A DNA stretch of 64,000 nucleotides, from contig WGNR01000009.1 of NCBI GenBank assembly GCA_016124445.1, forward strand, positions 62,001 to 126,000. The letters are read 5' to 3'. Below, piece after piece: positions 1-9,070 of the stretch (position 1 is its first letter; each line of letters opens with the position of its first letter). The stretch is from a bacterium (GTDB lineage Bacteria > Planctomycetota > Planctomycetia > Pirellulales > Pirellulaceae). The notes below the pieces were generated by a model, which did no database searches, was not told the DNA's origin, and worked only from the letters and a program-made list of their open reading frames with translations. Made by a program: the position numbers and the translations under genes.

Positions 1-1137
1 CTGGGTGTCGTGATGACAGCTCTCTCGCCGCTATTGAAATCAGCTGGGAACCCGGCTTATTTCTTGCCTGGTTTTCTGCTGCTGTTTTTACTGGCCACCA
101 TCTCCTATCTGCTTGCTGGGCAGGCGGTGATCAAGAACTACAACCTCGAGTATGCCCTGTGGGCTTTGATCGTGGGGCTCATCATTGGGAACACGATCGG
201 CAAAGAGGCCTTTGGCGCGATGGGCAACGCTGCCATTCGGACCGAGCTTTACATCAAGACGGGCCTGGTGATGTTGGGCGGTGAAGTCTTGTTCAGCAAG
301 TTAATGGCGCTAGGCATGCCCGGCGTGATGGTGGCCTGGATCGTGACTCCGATCGTGCTGATCACGACTTTCTGGTTTGGCCAACGCATTTTGAAGATGA
401 AGTCGGCTTCGCTGAACATGACCATTTCGGCAGACATGTCGGTCTGTGGCGTCTCGGCAGCGATCGCGACGGCGGCGGCTTGTAAAGCCAAGAAGGAAGA
501 ACTTTCGGCCGCGATCGGGCTATCGCTTTGCTTCACCGCCGGCATGATGGTGGTGATGCCCGCGCTGATCAAGATGATCGGCATGGACCCGGTTTTGGGT
601 GGTGCCTGGATCGGTGGAACGATCGATGCCACCGGGGCGGTTGCCGTTGCGGGCGTTGCTCTTGGGAAGGAAGCTTTGGAGGTTGCCGCCACGGTTAAGA
701 TGATTCAGAACATCTTGATCGGTGTGGTTGCCTTTGGTGTGGCGGCCTATTGGACGACGCGCAATGATTCGGAAGATGGCCAAACCAGCAGCGTTGGCTT
801 GGGTGAAATCTGGAAGCGTTTTCCCAAGTTCGTGATCGGTTTTATTATCGCGTCGATTGTGATGTCGATCCTCTACGCCTCGTCCGACGAGGGTTCGATG
901 CTCGTCAGTGCGACGAAAGATGTCAGCAAGGGGCTGCGTGGCTGGCTGTTCTGCCTGGCCTTTGTCTGCATCGGAATCGAACTGAACTTCCGCCAGTTAG
1001 CGGATCAGTTCCAAGGTGGCAAGCCGCTGGTGCTGTATGTCTGCGGGCAGACGTTGAACATCATCTTGACGTTGGGCATGGCGTACCTGGCGTTCAAGGT
1101 ACTTTTCCCTGGAGTGGGTGATGGCCTGGGACAGTAA
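1..1137 (+). CDS. YeiH/UPF0324-type putative sulfate exporter, 5' partial
   Basis: Polytopic membrane protein with about ten hydrophobic segments. It resembles the YeiH/YeeE-like putative sulfate exporter family: the small-residue-rich stretches [17 protein letters not shown] (about residue 140) and [15 protein letters not shown] (about 200) are typical. GTG and ATG codons occur at 10 and 13, but the frame stays open to base 1. There is no clear ribosome binding site and the first residues lead straight into a membrane helix, so the true start is probably outside the window and this is a C-terminal part of the gene. The stop overlaps the start of the small downstream gene. The substrate (sulfate or another small anion) is inferred from the family name only. 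Confidence 0.8.
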   Translation: MGVVMTALSPLLKSAGNPAYFLPGFLLLFLLATISYLLAGQAVIKNYNLEYALWALIVGLIIGNTIGKEAFGAMGNAAIRTELYIKTGLVMLGGEVLFSKLMALGMPGVMVAWIVTPIVLITTFWFGQRILKMKSASLNMTISADMSVCGVSAAIATAAACKAKKEELSAAIGLSLCFTAGMMVVMPALIKMIGMDPVLGGAWIGGTIDATGAVAVAGVALGKEALEVAATVKMIQNILIGVVAFGVAAYWTTRNDSEDGQTSSVGLGEIWKRFPKFVIGFIIASIVMSILYASSDEGSMLVSATKDVSKGLRGWLFCLAFVCIGIELNFRQLADQFQGGKPLVLYVCGQTLNIILTLGMAYLAFKVLFPGVGDGLGQ

Positions 1138-1324
1138 ACCAACGGGATGGCTTCGCCTGGCCTTGGTAGTGCTCGTTGTCGCGGGTATCTGGGGCTTGTT
1201 GCTGCCGCGACTGGCCCAAACCAAATGGGTACGCGAGCGCGAAGCCTTGCTGAAAGAACATCGCATCGACCCGGCAGCGATGTTCTATACCGAACTGGAA
1301 TTCCTGGACGATAAAGCCAAGTAG
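1121..1324 (+). CDS. small single-pass membrane protein overlapping the exporter gene
   Basis: A 67-residue protein with one hydrophobic helix (about residues 12-30, [19 protein letters not shown]) and a charged tail ending in [10 protein letters not shown]. It starts with ATG at 1121 (a GTG at 1118 is an alternative) inside the last codons of the YeiH-type gene, so the two are likely translationally coupled. No family recognised. It could be a small accessory subunit of the transporter; this is inferred from the overlap only. Confidence 0.6.
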   Translation: MAWDSKPTGWLRLALVVLVVAGIWGLLLPRLAQTKWVREREALLKEHRIDPAAMFYTELEFLDDKAK

Positions 1325-1339
1325 CTGGATTGGGCGTGG

Positions 1340-2110
1340 TTAGTACCCGCCGCCCCCCAGCTTGCCGCCTGACTCGGATTCTACTCCTGCCTGGTAAGCA
1401 TCCAGGATCGCCTGCGTCGCACTGGCACCGCAACGCGATGCACCCAGCTCACGAACGCGGATCAAACCTGGCAAGTCGCGCACGCCGCCTGCCGCTTTGA
1501 CTTGAACACTGGGCGAACACGTTTCGCGCATCAGTTTCAAATCGTGCTCGGTCGCTCCCTGGTAGCTGTATTGGCCGCTGGGTTGTTTGATGAAGCCGAA
1601 GCCGGTCGAAGTTTTCACCCAATCAGCCCCCGCTGCTTCGCAGATCTGGCAAAGTTTCCGTTTGATGCCGTCGCCGTCAAGGCCAGCTCCGCCATTGGCA
1701 AGGTAGTCGTTCTCGATAATCACCTTCACTTTAGCGCCATGCTTATGGGATTCTTCGCAGACCGCTTCGATATCCTTTTGCACGTAATCCCAATCGCCGC
1801 TGAGGGCCTTGCCGACGTTGATGACCATGTCGATTTCAACCGCGCCGTCGCGGCAGGCCAGCTCCGTTTCGTACCGCTTCACTTCGGTCAGGTTGCTTCC
1901 GTGGGGAAAGCCGATCACCGTACCGACCAGCACGCCGCTTCCTTCCAAAAGCTGCGCGGCACGGGCCACGTAGTACGGCTTGATGCAGACCGACGCCACG
2001 CCATACTTCACCGCGGCCTGGCAGCCTGCTTCCAATTCGGCGTCGGTCATTGTTGGGTGGAGCAGAGAATGGTCGATCATCTTGGCCAGATCTTCGTAGC
2101 TATACGACAT
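1340..2110 (-). CDS. deoC: deoxyribose-phosphate aldolase
   Basis: 256-residue class I aldolase that reversibly cleaves 2-deoxyribose 5-phosphate to glyceraldehyde 3-phosphate and acetaldehyde in the cytoplasm (deoxynucleoside salvage). The start MSYSYEDLAKMIDHSLL is typical of the family. The Schiff-base lysine lies in WVKTSTGFGF and the second conserved lysine in VKAAGGVRD. The acidic active-site segment is EIDMVINVGKAL. The ATG at 2110 is chosen because the family N-terminus begins there; the open frame extends upstream only as a shadow of the next gene. It lies 14 bases after the stop of the TIM-barrel isomerase gene, so the two are probably cotranscribed. Confidence 0.93.
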   Translation of the reverse strand: MSYSYEDLAKMIDHSLLHPTMTDAELEAGCQAAVKYGVASVCIKPYYVARAAQLLEGSGVLVGTVIGFPHGSNLTEVKRYETELACRDGAVEIDMVINVGKALSGDWDYVQKDIEAVCEESHKHGAKVKVIIENDYLANGGAGLDGDGIKRKLCQICEAAGADWVKTSTGFGFIKQPSGQYSYQGATEHDLKLMRETCSPSVQVKAAGGVRDLPGLIRVRELGASRCGASATQAILDAYQAGVESESGGKLGGGGY

Positions 2111-2124
2111 GGCGGCGTTCCTTG

Positions 2125-3048
2125 TTACGGCTTGGGGATGAAATTGCGGAGGTAGTGGCTGCTTTGCTTGAGGGCCAGCATGCGGTTTTCGAGCGAACCT
2201 TCGTACGCCGGGTCTTCGACTTCGACACAAACGGGGCCGCGATAGCCGGTATCGCCCAGCGCAGCGATGAAATGCCCCCAGTCGACTTGGCCCAATCCAG
2301 GCAGCTTGTCGACATGAAAGGCAGTGGGCAGGGCAAAGTTGCCGACGTCGTTCAGGGCGTGGTAGTCGACCCGCACATCTTTGGCATGAGCATGGACCAG
2401 CCGATCGGCGAATTCGCGTAACGGAAAGATGTAATCGATCTGCTGCCACACCAAGTGTGACGGATCGTAGTTCAGGCCGAGGTTCAGGCTGGGAATGTCG
2501 GTGAATAACTTCCGCCAGATCGCCGGCGAGATCGCCAGGTTCTTTCCGCCAGGCCATTCATCTTTGGTGAACAGCATCGGGCAGTTCTCGATACCGATAC
2601 GTACCTGGTGCTGCTCGGCATGTTCGACCAATGGTCCCCAGGTATCGAGCATCCGCGGCCAGTTGTCTTCGACCGATAGGTTCCAGTCGCGACCGATGAA
2701 CGTGTTGATGCGGCCTATGCCGAGTTCGGCCGAAGCGGCAATCAATCGGCGAATGTGCGCGGCGGCCAGCTCCGCTTCTTCAGCCACCGGCGAAAGGGGA
2801 TTGGGATAGTAGCCCAGCCCGCTGATCGTTACGCCATACTTTTGAATCAACCCATTGATTTCTACGACCTTGGCCACGTCAAGCTGCGTGACATCGATAT
2901 GCGTGACTCCGGCGTATTTCCGTGTCGGGCCATGCTGCGGCCAGCACATGACCTCGATGCAGTCGTAGTCGTACCTGGCGGCCGTTTGAAAGACTGTTTC
3001 CAAATCGAGATCCGGCAGAATGGCCGTTACGAATCCGAGTTGCATCAT
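2125..3048 (-). CDS. sugar phosphate isomerase/epimerase, AP-endonuclease-2-like TIM barrel
   Basis: 307-residue xylose-isomerase-like TIM-barrel protein. Likely metal ligands are visible as Glu in IGIENCPM, Asp/His in NYDPSHLVWQ, His in LVHAHAKDV and Glu in VCVEVEDPAYEG, matching the IolE/hydroxypyruvate isomerase superfamily. The start is the double ATG at 3048/3045, preceded by a GAGG-type ribosome binding site. No signal peptide, so cytoplasmic. It is followed by deoC, which suggests a sugar or sugar-phosphate catabolic pair, but the substrate cannot be read from the sequence. Confidence 0.85.
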   Translation of the reverse strand: MMQLGFVTAILPDLDLETVFQTAARYDYDCIEVMCWPQHGPTRKYAGVTHIDVTQLDVAKVVEINGLIQKYGVTISGLGYYPNPLSPVAEEAELAAAHIRRLIAASAELGIGRINTFIGRDWNLSVEDNWPRMLDTWGPLVEHAEQHQVRIGIENCPMLFTKDEWPGGKNLAISPAIWRKLFTDIPSLNLGLNYDPSHLVWQQIDYIFPLREFADRLVHAHAKDVRVDYHALNDVGNFALPTAFHVDKLPGLGQVDWGHFIAALGDTGYRGPVCVEVEDPAYEGSLENRMLALKQSSHYLRNFIPKP

Positions 3049-3292
3049 CGGGGAACCTCACTTTCACTTGGGACGCCTGCTGGGGCTAAGTAGATCGGTT
3101 CAGTATAGCGAAATACCGTGCCGTGTTCCGTAAGTGTCAAAGGAAAATGAACATCACAAAATCGATGGAAAACGGGCCGCCGATGCAGTATGGTATGGCG
3201 ACAGGCAAAACTAGACGATGCCAGGTAAGTTTGTGGTAAGTGCCTGTTGAATCTTTGATCGACTTCTGAGTGTGGGCGGGGCTTCGTGTGCG

Positions 3293-3715
3293 ATGGCTGA
3301 AAACAAAACAAAACCAACAAAGGTCAGCGCCGCCAAGTACATCGATGCCCTGGAAGACACCCAGCAAAAGAAAGACTGCAAGGTGCTGGTCAAGATGATG
3401 CGAGCCGCCACCGGCGAACGAGCCGTGATGTGGGGCGAAAGCATCGTTGGCTTCGGCACCTATCACTACAAGTACGAGTCTGGCCGTGAAGGCGATATCA
3501 TGATCGTCGGCTTCGCGCCGCGCAAAGGGCAGATCAGTCTCTACCTCTCGTGCGATATCCAGAAGCATGCCGACCTGCTGGCTAATCTTGGCAAGTACCA
3601 GACCGGGAAAGGCTGTCTCTACATCAAACAGCTTTCGGACATCGATCTGGACGTTCTGGGCCAGTTGATTCAGCGTGGAATTGACGAAATCGAAACGGAT
3701 TACCCGAAAAAGTAG
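3293..3715 (+). CDS. DUF1801 domain protein
   Basis: 140-residue cytoplasmic protein of the DUF1801/YdhG-like type: ALEDTQQKKDCKVLVKMM, then MWGESIVGFGTYHYKY, then MIVGFAPRKGQISLYL. The fold is found in small bacterial proteins of unclear function. The ATG at 3293 (MAENKTKPTK) is chosen over an upstream GTG at 3272 because the family begins close to it. Neighbouring genes give no functional clue. Confidence 0.8.
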   Translation: MAENKTKPTKVSAAKYIDALEDTQQKKDCKVLVKMMRAATGERAVMWGESIVGFGTYHYKYESGREGDIMIVGFAPRKGQISLYLSCDIQKHADLLANLGKYQTGKGCLYIKQLSDIDLDVLGQLIQRGIDEIETDYPKK

Positions 3716-3816
3716 CCGTTTTTGGCCCGATTTCCGTCCGCCGGCGCTTTCAGCACGACCTATATTTTCGCAACTGTCTGCGCGTGTGCGCTGTCGTGAA
3801 ATCCCTAGCACAAGTG

Positions 3817-5097
3817 ATGGCCATGACCTATCGGCAAATCCCGGGTCCTTTGGGGCGGGAAACAGTCTGGAAGCTGAACCACACGCGGTTGGAACCGTCA
3901 CCGGAACAAATCCAGGCCGAGCAAAACCGCAAGCTCAGCCGATACGTTCCCCAAGAGACGCCCAGGCTGGTTGCTGATCCACAGTTGGCGATGCCCGATC
4001 CCCGCGAAATGATCGTGCCGGTGGAAGATGGTCAGGTCACGCTGTTCGAGTTCACCGACCTGGCGGCCAAAAAGCAAGGCTCCCTGAAAAACTATCTCGA
4101 TAGTCTCCAGCGTGTGCAAACCGATATGGACCGGACGCGCCGCGCCCTGTTTATCAACGGCATGGGCAATTCTGGCGACGAGAACAAACAAGCGAGCTGC
4201 GTTCTGTCGTTGCTTTTGATGTGCCCGGTGATCAGCGTTTACAACAAGTCGGAAGGCTTTGTTCCCGACCTGGTCGAATGCCTGCGCGAGAAGATCCCTT
4301 TTCAAGCCTGGACACGCAGCCCTCAAGAGTCGTTTGACCTGTTGGCAAAAGATGCTCGCTCGCCGGAAGAACGGGTCGATGTGATGTGCAAGGTGCTGGA
4401 ATCGGGCAAGTACGGCAATCGGGCGATGGCCTCGTTGTTTCGTGAACTTTCCCTGGGCGATGCCAGCGATCGCGATATTCCGCTGTATGCTCACACTCAA
4501 GGAAATCTGATCCTGAGCAACTCGCTCCAAGCGGTGAAGATCGCGCTGGGTCCGAGTGCGATTCAAGGCCGCATGGTGATGTCGTATGGTAGCCCGGCGA
4601 TCATGTGGCCTGGCGAAATCAAGCAGTTTGACTTTGCGATCGAGTTCAATTTGGCTTCGCTGTTGAACATTGTGCCCAGATGGCGCGTGGCGAGGCTCGG
4701 TTGGCCTTCCAATGCAGTCAATCCGCACTCGCATGGCTTTCGCTGGTATCTGCAGGAAGATGCCGCGCTGATCATCAATCGCCATCGAGTCGGCGGCATG
4801 GGCATCACGATGAACATCGACGAACGAGCTTTGGCCACCGAACTGGCAACGTTCGGCCACAACGAACCACGCCTGCTGCGGGTCTTTCACCGATTGGACA
4901 GCATGCATAACAGCGATGTCGATGACGTCGCCAATTTCTATATCGATGCCATGCGGAAGGCCAAGCGAGATGAAACGCTACGGCTGATGCCAACGCTGGT
5001 CCGTGATCTGATTCGCTACTTAGACGAAGGTTGGACTACCTCAGGCGAGAAAGATCGGATCGCCTACTTGAAGGGACTTCTGAATCAGGAAGCCTAG
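3817..5097 (+). CDS. alpha/beta-hydrolase-like protein with Thr in the nucleophile-elbow position
   Basis: About 426 residues with no signal peptide. The core ALFINGMGNSGDEN (an oxyanion-type strand-turn) is followed by a serine-hydrolase-like elbow in PLYAHTQGNLIL, where GxSxG reads A-H-T-Q-G, and by a late His-rich segment NPHSHGFRW. Overall this looks like a divergent lipase-like alpha/beta hydrolase fold. The usual nucleophile Ser is Thr, so activity is uncertain. Start choice is uncertain between ATG 3817, ATG 3823 (MTYRQIPG) and upstream GTGs, with no clear ribosome binding site. A weak 7-bp inverted repeat follows the stop (5097-5122). Confidence 0.65.
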   Translation: MAMTYRQIPGPLGRETVWKLNHTRLEPSPEQIQAEQNRKLSRYVPQETPRLVADPQLAMPDPREMIVPVEDGQVTLFEFTDLAAKKQGSLKNYLDSLQRVQTDMDRTRRALFINGMGNSGDENKQASCVLSLLLMCPVISVYNKSEGFVPDLVECLREKIPFQAWTRSPQESFDLLAKDARSPEERVDVMCKVLESGKYGNRAMASLFRELSLGDASDRDIPLYAHTQGNLILSNSLQAVKIALGPSAIQGRMVMSYGSPAIMWPGEIKQFDFAIEFNLASLLNIVPRWRVARLGWPSNAVNPHSHGFRWYLQEDAALIINRHRVGGMGITMNIDERALATELATFGHNEPRLLRVFHRLDSMHNSDVDDVANFYIDAMRKAKRDETLRLMPTLVRDLIRYLDEGWTTSGEKDRIAYLKGLLNQEA

Positions 5098-5172
5098 CCT
5101 GCGTATTTATTTAACCGCAGGCGATTATGGCAAATCCAATCCAAACAAAATGCAATCGGGTTCGAGCTGCAA

Positions 5173-6765
5173 TTACTTGGGAGCCTTGTCGTCTGGAGTG
5201 ATTCCCTTGACCTCGTCCACTTCCTCGGTCGACTTTGGTGCTTCCGGGGCTCGCAGTTTCAAGGCCATTGCTTCGGCCTGGCGGCAGTAGTCGATCGACT
5301 CGCCCAGAATGCGAGCCGATTCCTGACCGGCGTGAAACCCTTTTGAGTTTTCGCTGCTAATGAAGTCTAACCGCCACATTCCTTTTCTTTGCAGTTCGAG
5401 TATCGGCGACAGTTGCTCCTCCGTTGCCCCGGCGGCCTTGGCGTCGCGAATTGCATCAAGCATGTCGGTCATCGCCATCGCGGCACGTTCGACCAGGGCA
5501 TTGGTGCGAGCCTGGATCATCTCGACGCGATTCTTCAATTCTTGCTCGTTGACGTTATGACACTGCTGGCAGGAACGATTCAAGCTGAGCATGGGGCTGC
5601 GGACGTTGTGGCTGCTGACCTTCATCGCTCCCTTGCGTTCGTACGGCATATGACAATCCGCACAGCTAACTCCACTGCGGGCGTGAATCCCCTGGCTCCA
5701 AAGTTCAAACTCGGGATGTTGGGCTTTGTAGATGAGTGCACCCGTTTCGCCATGCTTGTAGTCGTAAAAGGCCGTTCCGTCCGGGAACTTGTGGTCTTCG
5801 TACGTCTTTTCGATCTCTTCCACCTTCAGGCCGCCGCCCCAAGGAAAGAACAGCGTTTCCTTGTTGGCACAGTAGTATTCGACATGGCACTGAGCACAAA
5901 CAAAGGTTCGCATCTCTTGGCGGGAAGCGTCCTGGTTCGGGTCGTAATCTCGTTCTCGCTTACCTTGTCGCCAGCGATGAATGCTGGGCAGGTGGGGAAC
6001 AGGGTCATCGCTTTTCGCTAGTGCCGCAATCCCATTGACGAACCCTGGCCGCGTCACGCGAACTTGCATCGTGGAGGGATCGTGGCAATCGATACAACTC
6101 ACTGGATGGGCGTTCCCCTTGGTATCGGGAGTCCCATCGGGCGTCTTTTCTAGCTCGGCATGGGCATCCTTGTAAGGCATGGTGCTCATCTTCTTAAATC
6201 CGGCCATTACAGCGGGCCAATTGAAATTGGCGGCCAGCGTTTCGGCCGTGATATCTTTCTCTCCCTGTTCTTCCAAGCCTAAACGCCGATAGGTTGGAAT
6301 GATCGAGGCATGGCAATGCAGACAAGCACCGGCCTGCTTTCTTTCCGTAACGCGCTTGGTGACTTCCTGGTCTGCCAGCATATAGGCATGGCCACGAGCC
6401 TCTCGATAGTCGAGGCTGAACGCGTAACCTGCGTAAAGGCGTTTCAACCAGGGATGCTCTTCCAGTTTGCTGGCGGTCATCGCCTCGGAGCCACCATATT
6501 CGGATTCCTCCGAATCGACTGTTAGCAGGTACGAGTCGTACTCGTCAGGCCAGTTCAATCCCCAAGGCGCTGGGTCGGTCGTGACTTCGTCCACTTCGAC
6601 GACACGAACAAAAGGAACCCGCGCTTCCTGTTTCCTTTCGTAGATGCTCATCAACAGGGCGACCACGCCGAATGTTAGGGCCGCGAAAAGAAGCATCAAT
6701 CCTGCGAGAGTAAAGAAACGGCTTCCAGCCGACGGTTTTGCGGAGGGAGTATTCTCTGATGTCAT
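5173..6765 (-). CDS. nrfA: cytochrome c nitrite reductase catalytic subunit (ammonia-forming)
   Basis: 530-residue pentaheme cytochrome c that reduces nitrite to ammonium with six electrons at the periplasmic face. After an N-terminal membrane/signal segment (about 17-40) there are five CXXCH motifs: CLHCH (about 148), CIDCH, CAQCH (followed by VEYYC), CADCH and CQQCH. The NrfA signature KAQHPEFE (K-x-Q) is present. The first motif, which carries the catalytic heme, is CXXCH rather than the classical CXXCK. ATG at 6765 is preferred over the TTG at 6771. It lies 32 bases downstream of nrfH, forming an nrfHA operon. Confidence 0.92.
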   Translation of the reverse strand: MTSENTPSAKPSAGSRFFTLAGLMLLFAALTFGVVALLMSIYERKQEARVPFVRVVEVDEVTTDPAPWGLNWPDEYDSYLLTVDSEESEYGGSEAMTASKLEEHPWLKRLYAGYAFSLDYREARGHAYMLADQEVTKRVTERKQAGACLHCHASIIPTYRRLGLEEQGEKDITAETLAANFNWPAVMAGFKKMSTMPYKDAHAELEKTPDGTPDTKGNAHPVSCIDCHDPSTMQVRVTRPGFVNGIAALAKSDDPVPHLPSIHRWRQGKRERDYDPNQDASRQEMRTFVCAQCHVEYYCANKETLFFPWGGGLKVEEIEKTYEDHKFPDGTAFYDYKHGETGALIYKAQHPEFELWSQGIHARSGVSCADCHMPYERKGAMKVSSHNVRSPMLSLNRSCQQCHNVNEQELKNRVEMIQARTNALVERAAMAMTDMLDAIRDAKAAGATEEQLSPILELQRKGMWRLDFISSENSKGFHAGQESARILGESIDYCRQAEAMALKLRAPEAPKSTEEVDEVKGITPDDKAPK

Positions 6766-6797
6766 GACCAATTCCTGGAATGCTTCCGGTCGTAAAA

Positions 6798-7355
6798 CTA
6801 GCGGGAATTCGGTTCCAATGTGGGATAGACGCGGGCATGCAAAGCATGTCCCACGTCGCTATGGCAATGAACGCACGACATCGTTTCCTCTTGGGAAGTT
6901 GCCGGCAACATATTGTGGACGAAATCTTGATGGCAATGCAGACAAGCGTGCTGCGTCACCCGTCGATTGCGCGGCTTGATCCGCAGTGGATCGGGATAAT
7001 CGTTGAAAGTGAATGCGAGAGAATGGAAGAAACCGTTGTCGGCCTTGGTTACCCATTTGCCGATCGGGTCGTGAGATAGATGGCAATCGTTGCACACCGC
7101 GACTTGATGATGGCTAGACTTCTCCCAGGTGTCGAACGACTCCTGCATCACATGGCAGTTAACGCATGTCTTGGGATCGTTGCTGAGGTAGCTGGCACCC
7201 TTGCCGTAACCAAACGTGAAAGCACCAAGCCCGAGAACGATGCCCAGAAAGATAGCCACGAGAGACGAAAACAGTCCCAAATAAACCTTGGCCGAAATCC
7301 GTCGCCGGGCGGAATAACAACGCTGTCGCCTGGTTTCGATAGGATGCGTTTCCAT
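6798..7355 (-). CDS. nrfH: cytochrome c nitrite reductase membrane subunit (NapC/NirT family)
   Basis: 185-residue tetraheme quinol dehydrogenase of the NapC/NirT family that passes electrons from the quinol pool to NrfA. There is one N-terminal membrane anchor (VYLGLFSSLVAIFLGIVLGL), then four CXXCH motifs: CVNCH, CNDCH, CLHCH and CVHCH. CVNCHVM near the first heme fits the Met-ligated heme of this family. ATG at 7355 (METHPIETR) is preceded by a GAAAGGG ribosome binding site at good spacing; an upstream GTG at 7382 is less likely. First gene of the nrfHA operon. Confidence 0.9.
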   Translation of the reverse strand: METHPIETRRQRCYSARRRISAKVYLGLFSSLVAIFLGIVLGLGAFTFGYGKGASYLSNDPKTCVNCHVMQESFDTWEKSSHHQVAVCNDCHLSHDPIGKWVTKADNGFFHSLAFTFNDYPDPLRIKPRNRRVTQHACLHCHQDFVHNMLPATSQEETMSCVHCHSDVGHALHARVYPTLEPNSR

Positions 7356-7437
7356 CGAAAACCCTTTCGTTGTCTCTACCAATCTTGAGGGAACATCACC
7401 AACCAGCCCCTCAGAACGCGACCCATGCTACCCCCAT

Positions 7438-7453
7438 TTGGTATGAATGCCAA
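7438..7453. promoter_or_regulatory. 16-bp near-palindrome upstream of nrfH
   Basis: TTGGTATGAATGCCAA has TTGG/CCAA arms with mostly complementary interior. It lies about 83-98 bases before the nrfH start in an otherwise empty 281-base gap. It could be an operator for a dimeric regulator (inference). The TTGAT-N4-ATCAA core of FNR is not present. Confidence 0.3.
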
Positions 7454-7636
7454 TCAATTTCCAAACGATTTCGTTCAGATACTTCGCTGAAGCATATCCC
7501 ATCCGATGGAGCGTTTATCCGCTGTCAGCATCAACACCCACAGATAAGCCAACCGCATGGGCTTGAGTCTCTCGGCCAGCCGCCGATGGGTTCCCTTCAG
7601 TTATCAGAATATGAAGGGGAAGTCACTTCGGTACGA

Positions 7637-9070
7637 TTAAGTGCCGGTGCTGGAATGGCGATTGAGGTTCAGCTTCTTTTGGATCTCGGCCTTTAATTCC
7701 TGAACGACTGACTTCTTGTCGGTTTCTTCCAGGATCCGTTTAACGACTGTCTTCGGGCCTTCGGTTCCCCAACTGGCACCATGTTCGAAGTAGTACTTGG
7801 CTGCTTTGCCGACGATGTACGAGCCATACCCAGCCGCGGCACCTTGGGGCAGGGCAGTCAGCACGGTTCCCCAGCCGAGCGTTAATGTCTTCACCACCGC
7901 GCTCAGGGCGTTCATGCCCAGTTCGGCCGAGATGGTCCAGCCAGCCGCTTGCAGAATGCTGCCGATCAGCTTCTCCATATTCGACCAGGTCATTTCGATT
8001 CCATAGATATGTGCCAGTGCTCGCAGCATGGCGACATCGACCGCACTGCCTCCCAGCACATCGTAGATCGCGATCGGGTTGAGCGAGACGGCAGTCGCTT
8101 TGACCACGACGAAGCTCCAGATCGTTTGATTCGCGCGATGTTCGCGGATCTTGACTTTCAGCGAGGCGACCCGGTCCGATTTGTCGGCGGCATACATCGC
8201 GGCATTCAGGGCCAACAAACCGAGCCCGTCTTCTTCCAACACTTCCAGTAGGCGCAGCTTCAAGTCTTCGACCTTGGGTGGCGGCTCGCGCCATTCGCTT
8301 CGTTCGCTGCCGTCGGGGCCTTGAATGATGTATTCGACTTCTTTCGGCTGGGCGGACGTCTCGACGATGCTTTCTTTGGCGACGATACCCTCCAGACGCT
8401 GCTCCAGAATCTCGTCCAGACGCTGGCGTTCTTTGGGCGTATAGAGGTCGATCTTGTTCAGCACGACAATGATCGGCTTGTTGACCGAAGCCAATGCGAC
8501 CAGGGCCGAGTACTCGGTTTCGTTCAAATCGGAATCGATCACGAACAAGATCACGTCGGCCTGGCGAGCGGTGTCTTGCGCCATTTCGCCGCGGTCGGCG
8601 CCGCCTACTTCGTTGATGCCTGGGGTGTCGATGAGAACGACTTCGCTGTCGGCCAGGCCAGGGATGCGGTATCCGGCTCCTTCCCAGGCAACGTGCCACA
8701 CTTCTTTGGTCCAGCCACCCTGGATATCAACCTGGGTGACTGCTTTGCCGACCAGCGCATTGATCAGGGCCGATTTGCCGGTCGAAATCTCCCCGAACAC
8801 GACAATCTCGACCCGGCCGCTGGTCAGCTTCGCTTCCATGCTTTGCAGCTGATTCAGATCGCCGCGGAGCAGTTCTTTTTCCTTATCGCTACATCCGTTG
8901 AAACGATCCAACGTATGCCGAACCGATTGCAGCGCATCGAGGTAGCGGCGATCGTCCGCCTGAAGCGGCCCGCCGGATGGCTGCTCGGTGACGACATCGG
9001 CGCCGGTTGCCATATCGGCAGCCGCGTCGGCCGAAGGCGTTTCGGGTTGGTCGTTACTTTCGCTGGACAT
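7637..9070 (-). CDS. dynamin-like/Era-like GTPase with DUF697-like C-terminal membrane region
   Basis: 477-residue GTPase. G1 is GEISTGKS (about 93-100), G3 is DTPGINEVGG (148), and G4 is NKID (205). The C-terminal part is rich in small hydrophobic residues (about 315-440), as in DUF697/YcjF-type tails that insert into membranes. The N-terminal about 40 residues are acidic and low complexity. The gene starts 17 bases inside the end of the upstream GTPase gene, so the two are coupled and may work as a heteromeric pair, as in paired bacterial dynamin-like proteins. The exact role (membrane remodelling or stress) is inference. Confidence 0.82.
   Translation of the reverse strand: MSSESNDQPETPSADAAADMATGADVVTEQPSGGPLQADDRRYLDALQSVRHTLDRFNGCSDKEKELLRGDLNQLQSMEAKLTSGRVEIVVFGEISTGKSALINALVGKAVTQVDIQGGWTKEVWHVAWEGAGYRIPGLADSEVVLIDTPGINEVGGADRGEMAQDTARQADVILFVIDSDLNETEYSALVALASVNKPIIVVLNKIDLYTPKERQRLDEILEQRLEGIVAKESIVETSAQPKEVEYIIQGPDGSERSEWREPPPKVEDLKLRLLEVLEEDGLGLLALNAAMYAADKSDRVASLKVKIREHRANQTIWSFVVVKATAVSLNPIAIYDVLGGSAVDVAMLRALAHIYGIEMTWSNMEKLIGSILQAAGWTISAELGMNALSAVVKTLTLGWGTVLTALPQGAAAGYGSYIVGKAAKYYFEHGASWGTEGPKTVVKRILEETDKKSVVQELKAEIQKKLNLNRHSSTGT

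Noticed and set aside
3898-4908. 336-aa minus-strand open frame opposite the hydrolase-like gene
   Set aside because: Antisense shadow rich in His, Arg and Gln without any motif.
5097-5122. 7-bp hairpin after the hydrolase-like gene as a terminator
   Set aside because: The stem is short, the loop is 12 bases, and no T run follows; kept only as a remark in the gene entry.
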